Of a stretch of DNA of 64,000 nucleotides, positions 1 through 9,852 are shown in pieces. The notes beneath the pieces were generated by a model. It saw nothing but the letters and a program-made list of their open reading frames with translations. It made no database searches and was not told the DNA's origin. The translations under genes were made by a program, and so were the position numbers. How positions within the stretch are numbered: position 1 is the stretch's first letter; every line of letters begins with the position of its first letter. The stretch is from Eurosta solidaginis (Eukaryota > Arthropoda > Insecta > Diptera > Tephritidae), in NCBI RefSeq assembly GCF_040869045.1, contig NC_090322.1:79259675-79323674 (forward strand), written 5' to 3'.

Positions 1-386
1 GTGTGTTGATATTGAATGTTACAATCATTCTACTGGCAACTATCTGAGAGGAAAGATATGAAATAAAGTCAAATGCACCCCACGCTTTTTAAATTGAATT
101 AAATTATTCTGTTAATAACTTAAATTTTTTTATAATTTTATTTTGAGGTGATTAACTACAAATGATTGTTTGGCCTTCTACTACTGTTATATAAACTCTT
201 TTTAATTGAAAATTATTTTCTATTTTTTAGTTCGGTTAGCTATAAAAGCGTGTTTTTTTAAACTATTATTTATTTAATATTTTTTACTTAAAATATTAAG
301 TACAGTCCATTTATACTTGCAGAACGGAACATAAAATTATGAAAAATTAGCTCTAGGGAGCGACAAGTCCAGAGCAACTGTACTAC
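1..386. other. AT-rich stretch, nothing recognised
   Basis: No reading frame, repeat or RNA that I can name is visible here. The sequence is AT-rich with homopolymer runs and leads into a decayed minus-strand LINE. Confidence 0.5.
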
Positions 387-780
387 TCAACGAGTTAAAC
401 TCACGAATAGTGTGTTTAATGGGGGCATTATTTGCATATTGGTTCTAAAGTTATCACCAAAGAAGGGATACAAATTCCGGAAGAATTGAACATTGAAATT
501 AATCTTTACCAACAAATATGGACAGTCAATGAACCCGTTAATAATGTTATACGCGAAGGAAAAGCAAAGTATGGATCTATGACTTTCAAGAGACTTTAAA
601 CTTAAGATCATAAGACGAGCCGAAGGGATATGTTCCGAGAATTCTGTTTATAGCTGTAAGATTACTTGGTCTCCAAATAAAAGCAGCATATTCTAAATGA
701 GACCTGATAAAAGAGATATAGAGCAGTTTAGTATAGGGGTCAGAAAATTTCGAGCTATTGCGTCTAACAGAACCAAGCAT
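387..780 (-). pseudogene. LINE reverse transcriptase C-terminal fragment
   Basis: Two overlapping minus-strand frames, 586-780 and 387-611, read as the region downstream of the catalytic core in insect non-LTR reverse transcriptases. The first contains SHLEYAAFIW, which fits the usual R..LEYG/A..IW motif. The second continues with a tail rich in aromatic residues and asparagine. The frame changes near 590-611, so the gene is broken. It probably belongs to the same decayed element as the RT segment at 1311-1595, with about 0.5 kb of unrelated or unreadable DNA between them. The clade is uncertain; Jockey or CR1-like is plausible. Confidence 0.6.
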
Positions 781-1310
781 GGAGTATGACTTAGAAGTTA
801 TGTAATTTATATGGTTGATGCAGCCATCCAGAAATTGCGCAAGGTTTTTTTTTTTGAAGAAGACTTAGGTAAATAGATTTTGGCATATGACGAAAGACGC
901 ATTCAACTCGACTTGGCCGCCAGAAAATTGCTTTGCTGAATGGAAGCAGGCAACTCCGGCGGATTTTTGTTATCCCGCCGTCTTCTTATTATGCTCCTCT
1001 GTTGATGTTGCTATGGCACCAATTCATTATTCATTTCAGTAAATACCACATGAAATGCAATATTGTGCATTGTTTATATTTTATTTCTTAATTTCAAACA
1101 AATTCGCAACAATAATTAAACTCTGAAATTTTTTAAACAAAATAAGAAATGCGTAATGAAATTTCAATTGAAAAGTTTTGTTTGTCGACCTCGAAAATTC
1201 GAAATTCCTATCCCCCAATTATTGTTCACCTAGGAGAAAAGAATTGGAGGAATTTTTCCGAGGGAATAAAAAAAACCCGCAAGAAGAAAATTCCGAGGAA
1301 ATATTTAGAA
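781..1310. other. Unassigned spacer inside decayed LINE
   Basis: I recognise no coding segment here on either strand. The short frames at 1149-1411 look like chance ORFs. The stretch separates two collinear minus-strand LINE RT pieces, so it is either an insertion or LINE sequence eroded beyond reading. Confidence 0.35.
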
Positions 1311-1595
1311 TTAGGCTGTATGAGATACTCTATCGAAAGCTTTTGAAAAATCTGTGCAAATGCAATCCACCTGGGAACCAGCTGAAAAGGAGTCAATGCA
1401 GTGTTCACTAAATGCAGCTAGGTTAGAAACTGTTGACATATCAGCGATGAATCCGTGTTGATAGGGAGAAATGAGAGACTTAACAGCAAAGCTCAACTTT
1501 GCATTGACCGCATGTTCAAAAAGTTTCGAAATCGTGGATAGCTTGGATATAGGTCTATAGCTTCGCACATTAATAATAATATGATTATAATACAT
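1311..1595 (-). pseudogene. LINE reverse transcriptase fragment (fingers/palm)
   Basis: The minus frame contains the ordered RT landmarks of non-LTR elements. A YRPIS block is followed by a KLFE..V segment, a PYQHGF block and then DFSKAFDRVSH, which is RT motif A with its first catalytic aspartate. The RT runs out just after motif A, and motif C (the second aspartate pair) is not found in the 0.7 kb downstream. The element is therefore internally deleted and cannot be functional. The family resembles Jockey or CR1-like insect LINEs. Confidence 0.75.
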
Positions 1596-1656
1596 TAGTT
1601 AAACTAATATCTATGTGCACATTGTGCTTGCCTTTCAGGAAGGTATTTGCTTCTAT

Positions 1657-2140
1657 CTAGCTATCAATGATATCATCAAAATTTACCATTTCAAATTTTT
1701 TTTCCACACTTAATAATGTTAGGTCATTTAGGAGACCTTGTCCCGTCGTTGATCGTAAATATGTTAAAATCAGTTTTAATTTGCTGAATGAACTTTCGCA
1801 GCTAGCAATTGAGTATTTGAAGTGCCACACGGAAGTTTGCAAAAATATCTTCTCCATACAAGATTATAAAAGTAATTAATTCTAACGGAACTTTAGGTTC
1901 AATTTCTTTTCTACTGCGAAGTAATATTTTGCAGTCACATATTTCGATAAAAAGTTCGGTTCCACCGAAATCTGTATTATAAAATTCACCAAAGTTCTTC
2001 CAATTTCTTTCTAAGTCGTTATTATCCTTGTTTAGCAAAGTTCCAACGTCTAAGGGAAATCCAAATTTAAAATTAAGGTCATTTAGTAATGTAAATCTTA
2101 TACGTAATTCTTGTTCAAGACGATCGAGAACACTTTTCAT
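1657..2140 (-). pseudogene. hAT-family (ZMYM1-like) transposase C-terminus, frameshifted
   Basis: Two minus-strand frames overlap: 1802-2140 (112 codons) and 1657-1857 (66 codons). The second contains ESSFSKLKLI followed by an LxxLxxLS block, the hallmark of the hAT C-terminal dimerisation region (the usual form is ER.FS.LK.IK). A frameshift near 1830 separates it from the upstream helical part. A longer relative of this gene lies on the same strand at 25150-36110. The fragment lacks its catalytic RNase H-like domain. Confidence 0.7.
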
Positions 2141-2227
2141 TATAGTGTTAACTACTTTGTATGTACTCTTTACTTTAATTTTTAAAATAATTTTTAATTG
2201 AGTTTTCGTGTTTGGTTTATTACCAAA
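2141..2227 (-). repeat. hAT intron-like segment, second copy of 24996-25063
   Basis: About 65 bp starting near 2143 match the segment at 24996-25063 almost perfectly; the main difference is an extra TGTA here. The next 16 bp (TGGTTTATTACCAAAT) match 25169-25185. Relative to the second copy, roughly 100 bp are missing between the two blocks. On the minus strand the second copy reads as the end of a hAT coding exon followed by a GTATTT donor-like start, so this is probably an intron of the hAT gene. Confidence 0.5.
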
Positions 2228-2228
2228 T

Positions 2229-2455
2229 ATATTGGCGATCCTACCAACGGACCTATATCTATATTTGATACAATTACTGAATGTGGCGCTTTACGTATCG
2301 CAGAGCTACTGACCAATAAAATACCGCAAATAGAAGTGCAACTAAGTGACGTGCTACCAAAGAAAATTTGTTTTAGTTGCCTGAACCAATTACAAACTAT
2401 CTACTGGTTTCAGCAAATGTGCACACGGTCCTGCTCCGAATCATCACATCCTTGA
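2229..2455 (+). pseudogene. ZAD (zf-AD) domain fragment
   Basis: From about 2237 the plus frame reads as the second half of a ZAD domain. It has an S.FD/E start, a helical middle (ALRIAELL), a VQLSDVLPKKICFSC block carrying the second CxxC zinc pair, then a Leu/Gln-rich helix and a QQMC end. The first CxxC pair that a ZAD needs is absent, because the reading frame begins right at the edge of the hAT-derived repeat. It stops after about 73 codons with no C2H2 fingers. This is probably the remnant of a host ZAD zinc-finger gene, or of a duplicated exon of one, truncated by the hAT DNA. Confidence 0.65.
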
Positions 2456-3011
2456 ATACTGTTTAATATAAATTTCAAAAATTATATTCAGTGCGTTTTC
2501 GTACAACAAGAACAACCATTAAAATTTAAATAAAAATCAAAAACCGAAATTAACAGGATAAAATACTACCATGAATTTTGTGCTGGTGCCATATTTTAAT
2601 CACGTAATTATCTTCAACTTTCTCAATTGAATATCCTTTCATTTTCTTTCTGTACTACGAAAACAAACTTGATTCATTTGCACATCTACAATATTAACAA
2701 ATAACCACAATTTCAATTCAGAATTAGTTTCTTCTGTGCAAATTAACAACATTCAATCTTAATATCAATTTATGGTTTTAACTCCAGCATCTATCTACCC
2801 TCAACATTTGTGCGGTACATCTGTTAACGTTAGTGAGAAGAGAGCAGCAATTAAAACAAATATCGAATAAAATGAGTGCCGTTATGTGATATAGAAGAAA
2901 GAATCAAAAAAAATCTTTAAAGCAGCAGCCGCTGGAACTAAACAAAAATAACTTTATTAATTGTTAAAACTTTGAGAGAAATAATAAAAGAGTTAAAAAC
3001 GCAACAGAAAA
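2456..3011. other. AT-rich spacer, nothing recognised
   Basis: I see no supported gene or repeat here. The sequence is A/T-rich with scattered stops in all frames, between the ZAD fragment and the Penelope-like element remnant. Confidence 0.4.
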
Positions 3012-3720
3012 TTGGCAAATAATTTTAAAAAAATAAAATATAAAATTAATACGGCAAAAAATTTTATTAACAAGGTGCTAACAATAAGCTACAAAGAATT
3101 TTGGAACAAAAATATTAGTAAAATGAACGAAATTTTAAGATATAACAATTATCCGAGGACCCTAATAAAAAGTCTGACTGCACAAAAACTAATTGATATA
3201 AACAGCCAACAAAGTAAATCAACACGAGAGGAGGCAGAAACAAAACAATATTTCATGTAACATACATACCGAAACTCACAGAAAACTTTAGCAAAGCACT
3301 CACCAACAACAAATTGAAAATATCACTAGCCTACAAATCAAACCAAACATTATCGACGATATTCACAAGAACAAAAACCCCTATTGAAAAACTACAGCAA
3401 ATCAATGTAATCTACGAAATAACATGCAAAGGCAATGAAAACGAAGACTGCAACAAAATATACATCGGCGTTACAAGTTCGACTAACCGAACATACAGCT
3501 GATATAAAGAAAAAGAAGCAAAGCACAGCATTATCACAGCACACAACAGAAAACGACCATACAGCTGATTTAGCGAATATATGAATACTTGATAAAAACA
3601 AACAAGGAAAAACCAGACTAACATTGGAAAGCTTAAGAATTTTACAAAATAGAGACAAAACAATAAATAAAAAGGAAGATACCGATGACGTCGCCGCTGC
3701 CTATACTTTACGCCTATAGT
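3012..3720 (+). pseudogene. Penelope-like element: C-terminal RT linker and GIY-YIG endonuclease remnant
   Basis: Frames 3012-3260 and 3314-3502 are followed by broken coding to about 3720. The middle frame has the order expected of Penelope-like elements. A positively charged linker is followed by QQINVIYEITC and then a CNKIYIGVTS block, corresponding to the GIY-YIG start with the Cys-rich insert that precedes the conserved YIG. Downstream, in another frame, a T.ESLRILQNRD segment followed by INKKED matches the usual end of the family's endonuclease region. Stops and frame changes show it is dead, and the RT core is absent. Confidence 0.7.
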
Positions 3721-3970
3721 CAAATTTATTAGTTTAGTATGACAATGATACCACTAAAGAATGGTACAAATAAAATTTTTTAGAATAATTTAATATTTAA
3801 AACAATACAAATATGTAAGTGTGATAAATGTTTTATTAGGGTGTTACGTGTTTATTTGCGATTTGTGATATCATGTATTCATGTGTATATAAAAATGTGA
3901 TGTAATATTAGTTTTCATTTCGGTTTTTACCACATGTTTTAAAGTTTTTTGTTGTTTTCCCTAAATAAAC

Positions 3971-4030
3971 AGATATCACCCTGAAGAAGCTATAGAGACT
4001 AGCGAAACGTCGGGTAGAAAGATGAAATAA
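3971..4030 (+). ncRNA. Penelope-like 3' end with hammerhead-ribozyme-like core
   Basis: CTGAAGA at 3981-3987 fits the CUGANGA core. It is followed by GCTA (3989-3992), a 7-nt loop, TAGC (4000-4003) and GAAAC (4004-4008), so a 4-bp stem sits between the two core boxes. One extra A lies between the first box and the stem. Penelope-like elements are known to carry hammerhead motifs, and this lies 0.25-0.5 kb downstream of the GIY-YIG remnant in the same orientation. An AATAAAG polyadenylation-like signal follows near 4026. Activity is not implied. Confidence 0.5.
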
Positions 4031-4838
4031 AGTTTTTATTTTGCATCTAAAATACATAGGTCAAAAAGCCTAACCAAAACTTACTTCTTTAAATAAATTG
4101 ACCGGAAAGTCATTAAAAAAAAATAAAATTTTTGAGTGATTTTTCGCAACACATTGCAACATATTTTTAAGTTACGCAGTATAAAAACACTTAAAACGAG
4201 AAGTGTAAATACGCTAAAACTTATTTTTTAAAAATAAATGCCAGATCAAAACAATACTGCCACTGCTACAAATACAGCCACAGCTGTAGAAAATTGATCC
4301 AGCACTAATCAGGAAGTTTCATCTACAAAACAGTGCCACTAACCTCTCCCTACATTTCATTCGTATATCGAAGTATTTTAACATTCAACAACCAAAATCG
4401 TCATATAGTGTACCGTTTATTGGAACCATTCATGATCTTTAACGTCCTCTACACAAATAAGAGCATCATTATATTTTAAAGCCATTGCATATTTAAATTT
4501 ATCAATCAACTCTGCCATAGTAATAAAATCGTAAATATAAATTTTAAGTAATTTTAACTTTTTCTAAATACAATTTTTATTTTAATATTAAATTAAAATT
4601 TCAAATTTATTTTAAGATTATTTTTATATCTTAAAAATTTTAATATAAATTATTTAAATTTACTTATTTTTTATATAAAATTAAATATTGTATTTAAATT
4701 GTTAACTCCCTTTCCAAAAAAATTCTTAAATATTTTCTAATTTTCAAATTATTCATTTATTTATTTTTTTTTTTATATATACGAACCCGTAATTTTACAA
4801 ATTCGGAAAATCAAAATAATAACTATACAAATAACACA
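4031..4838. other. AT-rich region between Penelope tail and Gypsy gag
   Basis: This should hold the 5' LTR or leader of the Ty3/Gypsy element that follows, but I could not match it to any sequence after its pol, so no LTR is called. A short plus reading frame from about 4239, rich in Thr/Ala/Asn, has an early stop. A 33-codon minus-strand frame runs from 4518 to 4417. I recognise neither. 4540-4780 is very AT-rich. Confidence 0.4.
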
Positions 4839-5760
4839 ATGACTCACAATACAACTCAAAATTCTAACATTAATACAACACAAAACAACATCTCTAATAT
4901 AACACAAGATACTTCAACACAAGATAACTTTACAAATATTTCTTCTACTAAATCAATTAAATTACCACAATTTTGTCCAGAATCTCCTAATGCCTGGTTT
5001 TTACTTATTGAAGGATAATTTGAAATTAACAATATCAATGATGATAATTTAAAATTTCAAAATGTTTTATTTACTCTTCAACGAGATATTATATCTAAAA
5101 TTTTAGACGTTATTAACCCTCCTCCTCTTTTCAATAAATATGATACAATCAAACAAAATTTATGTGATAGATTTTCTCTTAGTGAAGAGAAACGATTAGA
5201 ACAATTATTTTCAAAAACTGAACTTGGTGATCGTTCACCATCTGAATTATTCAGATTTATGAAATCACTTATAGGTACTGACTCCATTGTAAGTCAAGAA
5301 TTACTTTTCAAATTATGGATTCGTAAATTGCCACAAGAAATACAAATCCCTTTAACTTCTAGTAACAATCAAAATAAAGATGAAGTAATTATTTTAGCTG
5401 ACAAACTTTTTGATTTAATCAACAAACCTCATTCTTCCAAACCTCCTATAGTTTCGAGTATATATAATATTTTAGAACAATGCGTTAAAAATTTAACTGA
5501 ATTAACTACGGTTATTTATCAAAATTTAAATAAAATTTGATATGATATTAATCAATTACAAATCCGTTCAAGATCTAAAGATAGAAATAGATCCAAATCT
5601 CGAAATTTTTCAAGATCAAGAAATTTTTCAAACAATCGTAATTTTAATTCACAAACAACTATTTGTTGGTATCACAAAAAATTTAAGAATAACGCTCTTA
5701 AATGTATACCCCCATGCAATTTTATCAAAATCATAATTCAAATTCCGAACAAAATTTAAA
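4839..5760 (+). pseudogene. CsRn1/Kabuki-like Ty3/Gypsy gag with two in-frame stops
   Basis: One reading frame starts at ATG 4839 and is maintained to a stop near 5759, broken only by TAA at 5016 and TGA at 5538. It has an Asn/Thr-rich N-terminus and then the capsid-like region. The capsid holds a P.AWF start, a leucine-rich middle and a LGDRSPSELFRFM block, followed by LW.RKLPQEIQ. An Arg/Ser-rich stretch leads to CWYHKKF...KC.PPC. That Cys/His cluster, in place of a normal CCHC knuckle, is typical of CsRn1-clade Gag. Codon use is AT-rich throughout. The protein would be non-functional because of the two stops. Confidence 0.75.
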
Positions 5761-5775
5761 CTGAAACGATCCATT

Positions 5776-6282
5776 ATGACGGTGACGGACAATGGAACTA
5801 TTATTAAACCTACTCGTCACCTATTCATATTTGATAAATTCAATAAACTTAATTTTCTTATCTATACCGGAGCAGTTGTATCAGATATTCCTTTTTCTAA
5901 ATTTAAAATTTACAAAAGAAATTCGGATCGTAGTTTGACTGCAGCAAACGGTTCTTCAATTGAAACTTTCGGTACAAAACTACTTAAAATTGATTTAGGT
6001 TTAAGAAGAGATTTTGAATTTCCATTCATTATTGCGAACATTGATACACCAATTTTAGGAGCAAACTTTTTAGAAAAATTCGGAATTATTGTCAATATTA
6101 AAAACAAAGAAATAATGGATTCTACTACAAAAAAGTTGCTGGATCTTCTGGACTTTCTTATATTTTCTCACTCAAAATTCCTATTGTCGAAAATAAGTTT
6201 TCAAAATTACTTAATGAATTTCCGTCTACTACCTGTGAACCAGATTATACTACAAAAGTTAAACACCATACGGTTCACATGA
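5776..6282 (+). pseudogene. CsRn1-like pol, aspartic protease region
   Basis: The 168-codon open frame covers the retroviral-type protease. The active-site loop reads YTGAVVSDIP near 5862-5890, where the family has DTGA.VS.IP, so the catalytic aspartate is replaced by tyrosine. The flap region follows, and then ILGANFLEKFG, the usual ILG.DFL block near the end of the domain. It overlaps the RT frame by a few bases in another phase. With the aspartate missing, the protease is inactive. Confidence 0.75.
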
Positions 6283-7055
6283 TAGAAACAAAAGGCATTT
6301 TACCATTTTCGAAACCCAGACGTCTTGATCCAATCAAACCTAAAATTGCTAAAGCTGAATTTGAATTTTTAGTTAAAACGGGTATAGGCAGACCCTCAAA
6401 TTCTCCTATTGCATCTCCACTTCATCTCGTTCCTAAAAAAGAACCAAATGATTGGAGACCTTTCGGAGACTATCGAAGACTTAATTTTATTACTACACCA
6501 GAACGGTATCCTTTACCATATATCCACGATTTAACAATTGATTTAAAAAACAAACAATTTTTTTCCAAAAATGATCTTGTGCGTGCTTACCATCAAATTC
6601 CAATGGCAGAAGAAAACATTCATAAAACTGCAATAACTACCACTTTTGGAATGTTTGAATTCGTAAGAATGCCTTTCGGTTTTCGAAATAGTGCTCAAAC
6701 TTTCAACGCTTTATTAATTAAGTATTTTCTGATTTCGATTATGTATTTACATACTTGATGACATTCTTATTGCCAGTGATAATGAAGATCAACATATAAA
6801 TCATTTAAAATCAGTTTTCAAAAGACTTGAAGAATATAATTTAAATATCAAGCCTTCAAAATGTACTCTCGGTGTAAATAAATTAAATTTCTTAAATTAC
6901 GAAATTTCAGGCGAAGTCATTAAACCATCTTTAGATCAAATTGAAATCTTAACAAATTTTGAAAAACCAATTTCTATAAAAAATTACAAAAATTTTTAGG
7001 TATGATGAATTTTACTATCACAGATATATTAAAATTTTAGCAACAGAACTTAGTC
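6279..7055 (+). pseudogene. CsRn1-like pol, reverse transcriptase, frameshifted at the catalytic box
   Basis: The 159-codon frame 6279-6758 carries the RT motifs of Ty3/Gypsy elements in order: SPLHLVPKK, WRPFGDYRRLN, YPLPYI, FSKNDLVRAYHQI (motif A) and FGMFEFVRMPFG (motif B). Motif C, expected as Y(L/V)DD, is broken by a one-base loss near 6753. After that, DDILIAS and the thumb continue in the next frame to about 6990, with another stop at about 6997. The break lies at the active site, so the enzyme cannot be made. Confidence 0.8.
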
Positions 7056-7057
7056 CT

Positions 7058-7620
7058 TTGCATGAAATGTTAACACATGCAATTAAAAACAAACTCAAAC
7101 AATTAAATTGGATAAATGAACCCACAACAGCTTTCGAAACTGTTAAAAAACTTTTTGCTAAAAATACTTTACTTACACATTTCGACAAAAATGGTATTTT
7201 ATCATTAGCAGTAGATGCATCAAATGTTGCTTTTGGACCAGTTCTTCAACAAACTAGCAATAATATACTAGAACCTTTAGCTTATTTTTCAAGAAAATTA
7301 AATACAACAGAAACTAAATATTCAACATTTGATCGTGAACTTTTGGCAATTTATAATTCAATTAAACATTTTAAACATTTTCTTGAAGGTAGAACTTTTA
7401 CAATTTAACTGATCATAAACCTTTAATTCATGTTCTAAATTCTAAAGTAGAAAGATTTCCTCGTCAACTACGTCATCTTGAATATATTGCTCAATTTACA
7501 AATGATATTCAATATATATGTACGTGGAAAAGACAACATACTTGCCGACACACTTTCCCATATTCCAGAAGTAAATGCAATTTCAACTCAAGATATAAAT
7601 TTAGAAACTTTATATTAAGA
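7058..7620 (+). pseudogene. CsRn1-like pol, RNase H region
   Basis: Frame 7058-7408 contains AFETVKKL, then LAVDASNVAFGPVLQQ with the first RNase H aspartate, LAYFSRKLN, and KYSTFDRELLAIY with the catalytic glutamate. After a frame change near 7408 the text continues as LTDHKPLIH and, further on, a DN.LADTLS block. These are the remaining RNase H landmarks. At least one frameshift and several stops are present, so it is not functional. Confidence 0.75.
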
Positions 7621-7839
7621 ACAACAAACTGATACATTTTTCCAAAAAACCATTTCTGATCAAAATTGTAAAAATAATTTAAAAGAAATTCATATTCCAG
7701 TTATTAATTTAAACATATGGTGTGGTGTTTCTCTATAACCTTTTCGACCTTATGTTCCACATTCTATGAGAAGAATTATATTTGACAAAATTCACTCATA
7801 TCTCATCCAAGTATAAGAAAAACTAGAAAATTAATTCAA

Positions 7840-8760
7840 AATAAATATTATTGGCCTAACATGCTAAAGAAATTTACGATTGGACTTCATCTTGCATCAA
7901 TTGTCAAAAGTCCAAAATTTCGAGACATACTAAATCTCCTATTCAAAAAAATTCAAATACCATCAGGTCGTTTTGAACATATTCATATGGATATTGCTGG
8001 ACCTCTTCCAGTTTCAAATGAAAATTGTTATATTTTAACAATTATTGACAGATTTTCACGTTGGCCTGAAGCTTATCCACTTAAAGATATTTCAACAAAT
8101 ACTATAGTAAAAACTTTTATTCAAAATTATATACCACGATTTGGTATACCATTGAATATTACAGTAGATCAAGGTTCACAATTCACCTCAAATTTTTTTA
8201 CGGAATTAACTAAACTTTAAGGTTCTCATAAAATTCATACATCTCCTTACCATCCCCAAGCAAATGGCATGATAGAGAGATTTCATCGAACTTTAAAAGC
8301 AGCAATTATAGCATCAAACGACTCGGTTCATTGGTGTGACATTTTACCACTCATTCTACTTGGTTTACGAACTTCTATTAAAGAAGATTTGAAATGTTCA
8401 TCTGCTGAGCTTGTTTATGGCCAAACACTTAGAATACCTGGTGACTTAATTATTTCAAATAGTAATAAAGAACATGATTTTTCAATGACGCTCTTCAAAA
8501 AATAAGACAATATTTTTCACTTGTTCGTTCTAAAGTTTTACATCATAACAAAGAAAACTTTTTCATTCCTAAAAAATTAGAAAATTGTGAGTATGTTTTT
8601 GTTAAAGTTCTTCGTAAATCTAATTTAGAATCACCTTATGAAGGACCTTTTAAAGTTATCTCTAAGAAACATAAAACATTTACAATTCAATACAAAAATA
8701 CTATTAAAAATATTTCAATTGATTTCAACTGCCGTACAGCACGCAACTGCCGCCAACGAT
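7840..8760 (+). pseudogene. CsRn1-like pol, integrase
   Basis: The H2C2 zinc finger upstream of 7861 is degraded. Frame 7861-8220 carries HMDIAGPLP (first catalytic D) and VDQGSQFTS (second D). After a stop at 8218 the same frame gives SPYHPQANGMIERFHRTL, with the catalytic E, and runs to 8503. A later frame to about 8750 has the C-terminal basic region with YEGPFKV, the small beta-rich DNA-binding part. The DDE residues are therefore preserved by sequence, but stops and frameshifts interrupt the protein. Confidence 0.75.
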
Positions 8761-9852
8761 CTCTGACGTTCTGATCACAATCAATTCAGGTAATATTGTA
8801 CCCAACTTATTTTTACTTATCTAATAAAGTCCACCCATTATAACGAGGAAAATCCTCTTGTGCTTTCTCTTATTTCATTGGAGTGAATTCCCACTGAGAT
8901 CGACCCCGGTGCGCCCACCTCTCCAGGATTAGACGCACACCGGCAGCACCTAAATTACAGTCCACAAAATACGACCATACCTGACCGCACAAATTTCAAA
9001 TTCCTTACATAAAAAGTTATACGGAGAGTTTTTGCCACAATCAACAGCGATAACACAAAAAGTTGAAGAACGGCTATTATTTAACACCAGCATCAAACAC
9101 TGAGCAATCGACAGCGAGCGGAAGCCACTGCAACACCGAGTTATCTTGCCACATCATCACATCATCCCCAGTATACAAGTCACCAAAAAATACCTGAGTA
9201 AGTGCAATATTTCTTGCCACATTTTTTTTTGGTTAAAACAACAAATAAAAAGTGCGAAAAATCAATTTAAACTGCGTAGTGATTTCTAATTAACCGCGAA
9301 AAGTGTAAAAAATTTAGTGCCGAAAAGGAAAATAAGTGCAAACGCGTTGCATAAACGTCGTTTAACATTCCTTGTGACTATCTGGTCTGTCCCCCCACCA
9401 GCGGTAAGGCTCTCCGGACACAGCACAAGGAAGAGGTGCACATAACCTCACATTCACATTAAAATCTCACGCCATACGGCTGTGGCAATTTTCATTTTCT
9501 TTTCAAGCACTTTAATTTTCACTAATTCAATCGACACAGTTTTTACAACAGTTTTCACTGAGTTTTTACACTTTTCGTCGAGTTGTTATATCAGCGCGCG
9601 CACTTATTTATAACAAATTTGAACGTTGAAGTAGCGAGTGGCCCCCTTTAATTCCACAAAAGACGTTGTTGTTGCTCTCCCCTTCTCCCTGGTTTTCGGC
9701 ACAAATAAGCTGCAAAGTCAGTGAAAAAATAAACAAATTGAAAGCGTTAAATAAAGAGTTTTTTCTATATTTTAATCATTGTTGGTTGGGTGATTCGCAC
9801 AGGTTTTTTCAGTTTTACAACCCCTTTTTAATTTGATCACAAATTTTAATCC
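8761..9852. other. End of CsRn1-like element and leader of the BEL/Pao (+) element
   Basis: No coding potential is seen. An AATAAAG-like signal at about 8823 suggests the 3' end of the upstream element. The later part (roughly 9000-9850) is expected to hold the LTR and untranslated leader of the BEL ORF at 9853. Because that element is cut at its 3' end, there is no second LTR to compare and I cannot place the boundaries. Confidence 0.4.

Noticed and set aside
1149..1411. Two overlapping small plus-strand ORFs
   Set aside because: They lie within or opposite the LINE RT remnant, are rich in Lys/Asn as expected from AT-rich DNA, and show no family features.
4417..4518. 33-codon minus-strand ORF beginning ATGGCAGAG
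   Set aside because: Clean and hydrophilic, but too short and without any recognisable partner, start context or conservation evidence.
8990..9850. Exact LTR boundaries for the plus-strand BEL
   Set aside because: The 3' end of that element is missing, so there is no partner repeat, and I could not identify a convincing primer-binding site by eye.
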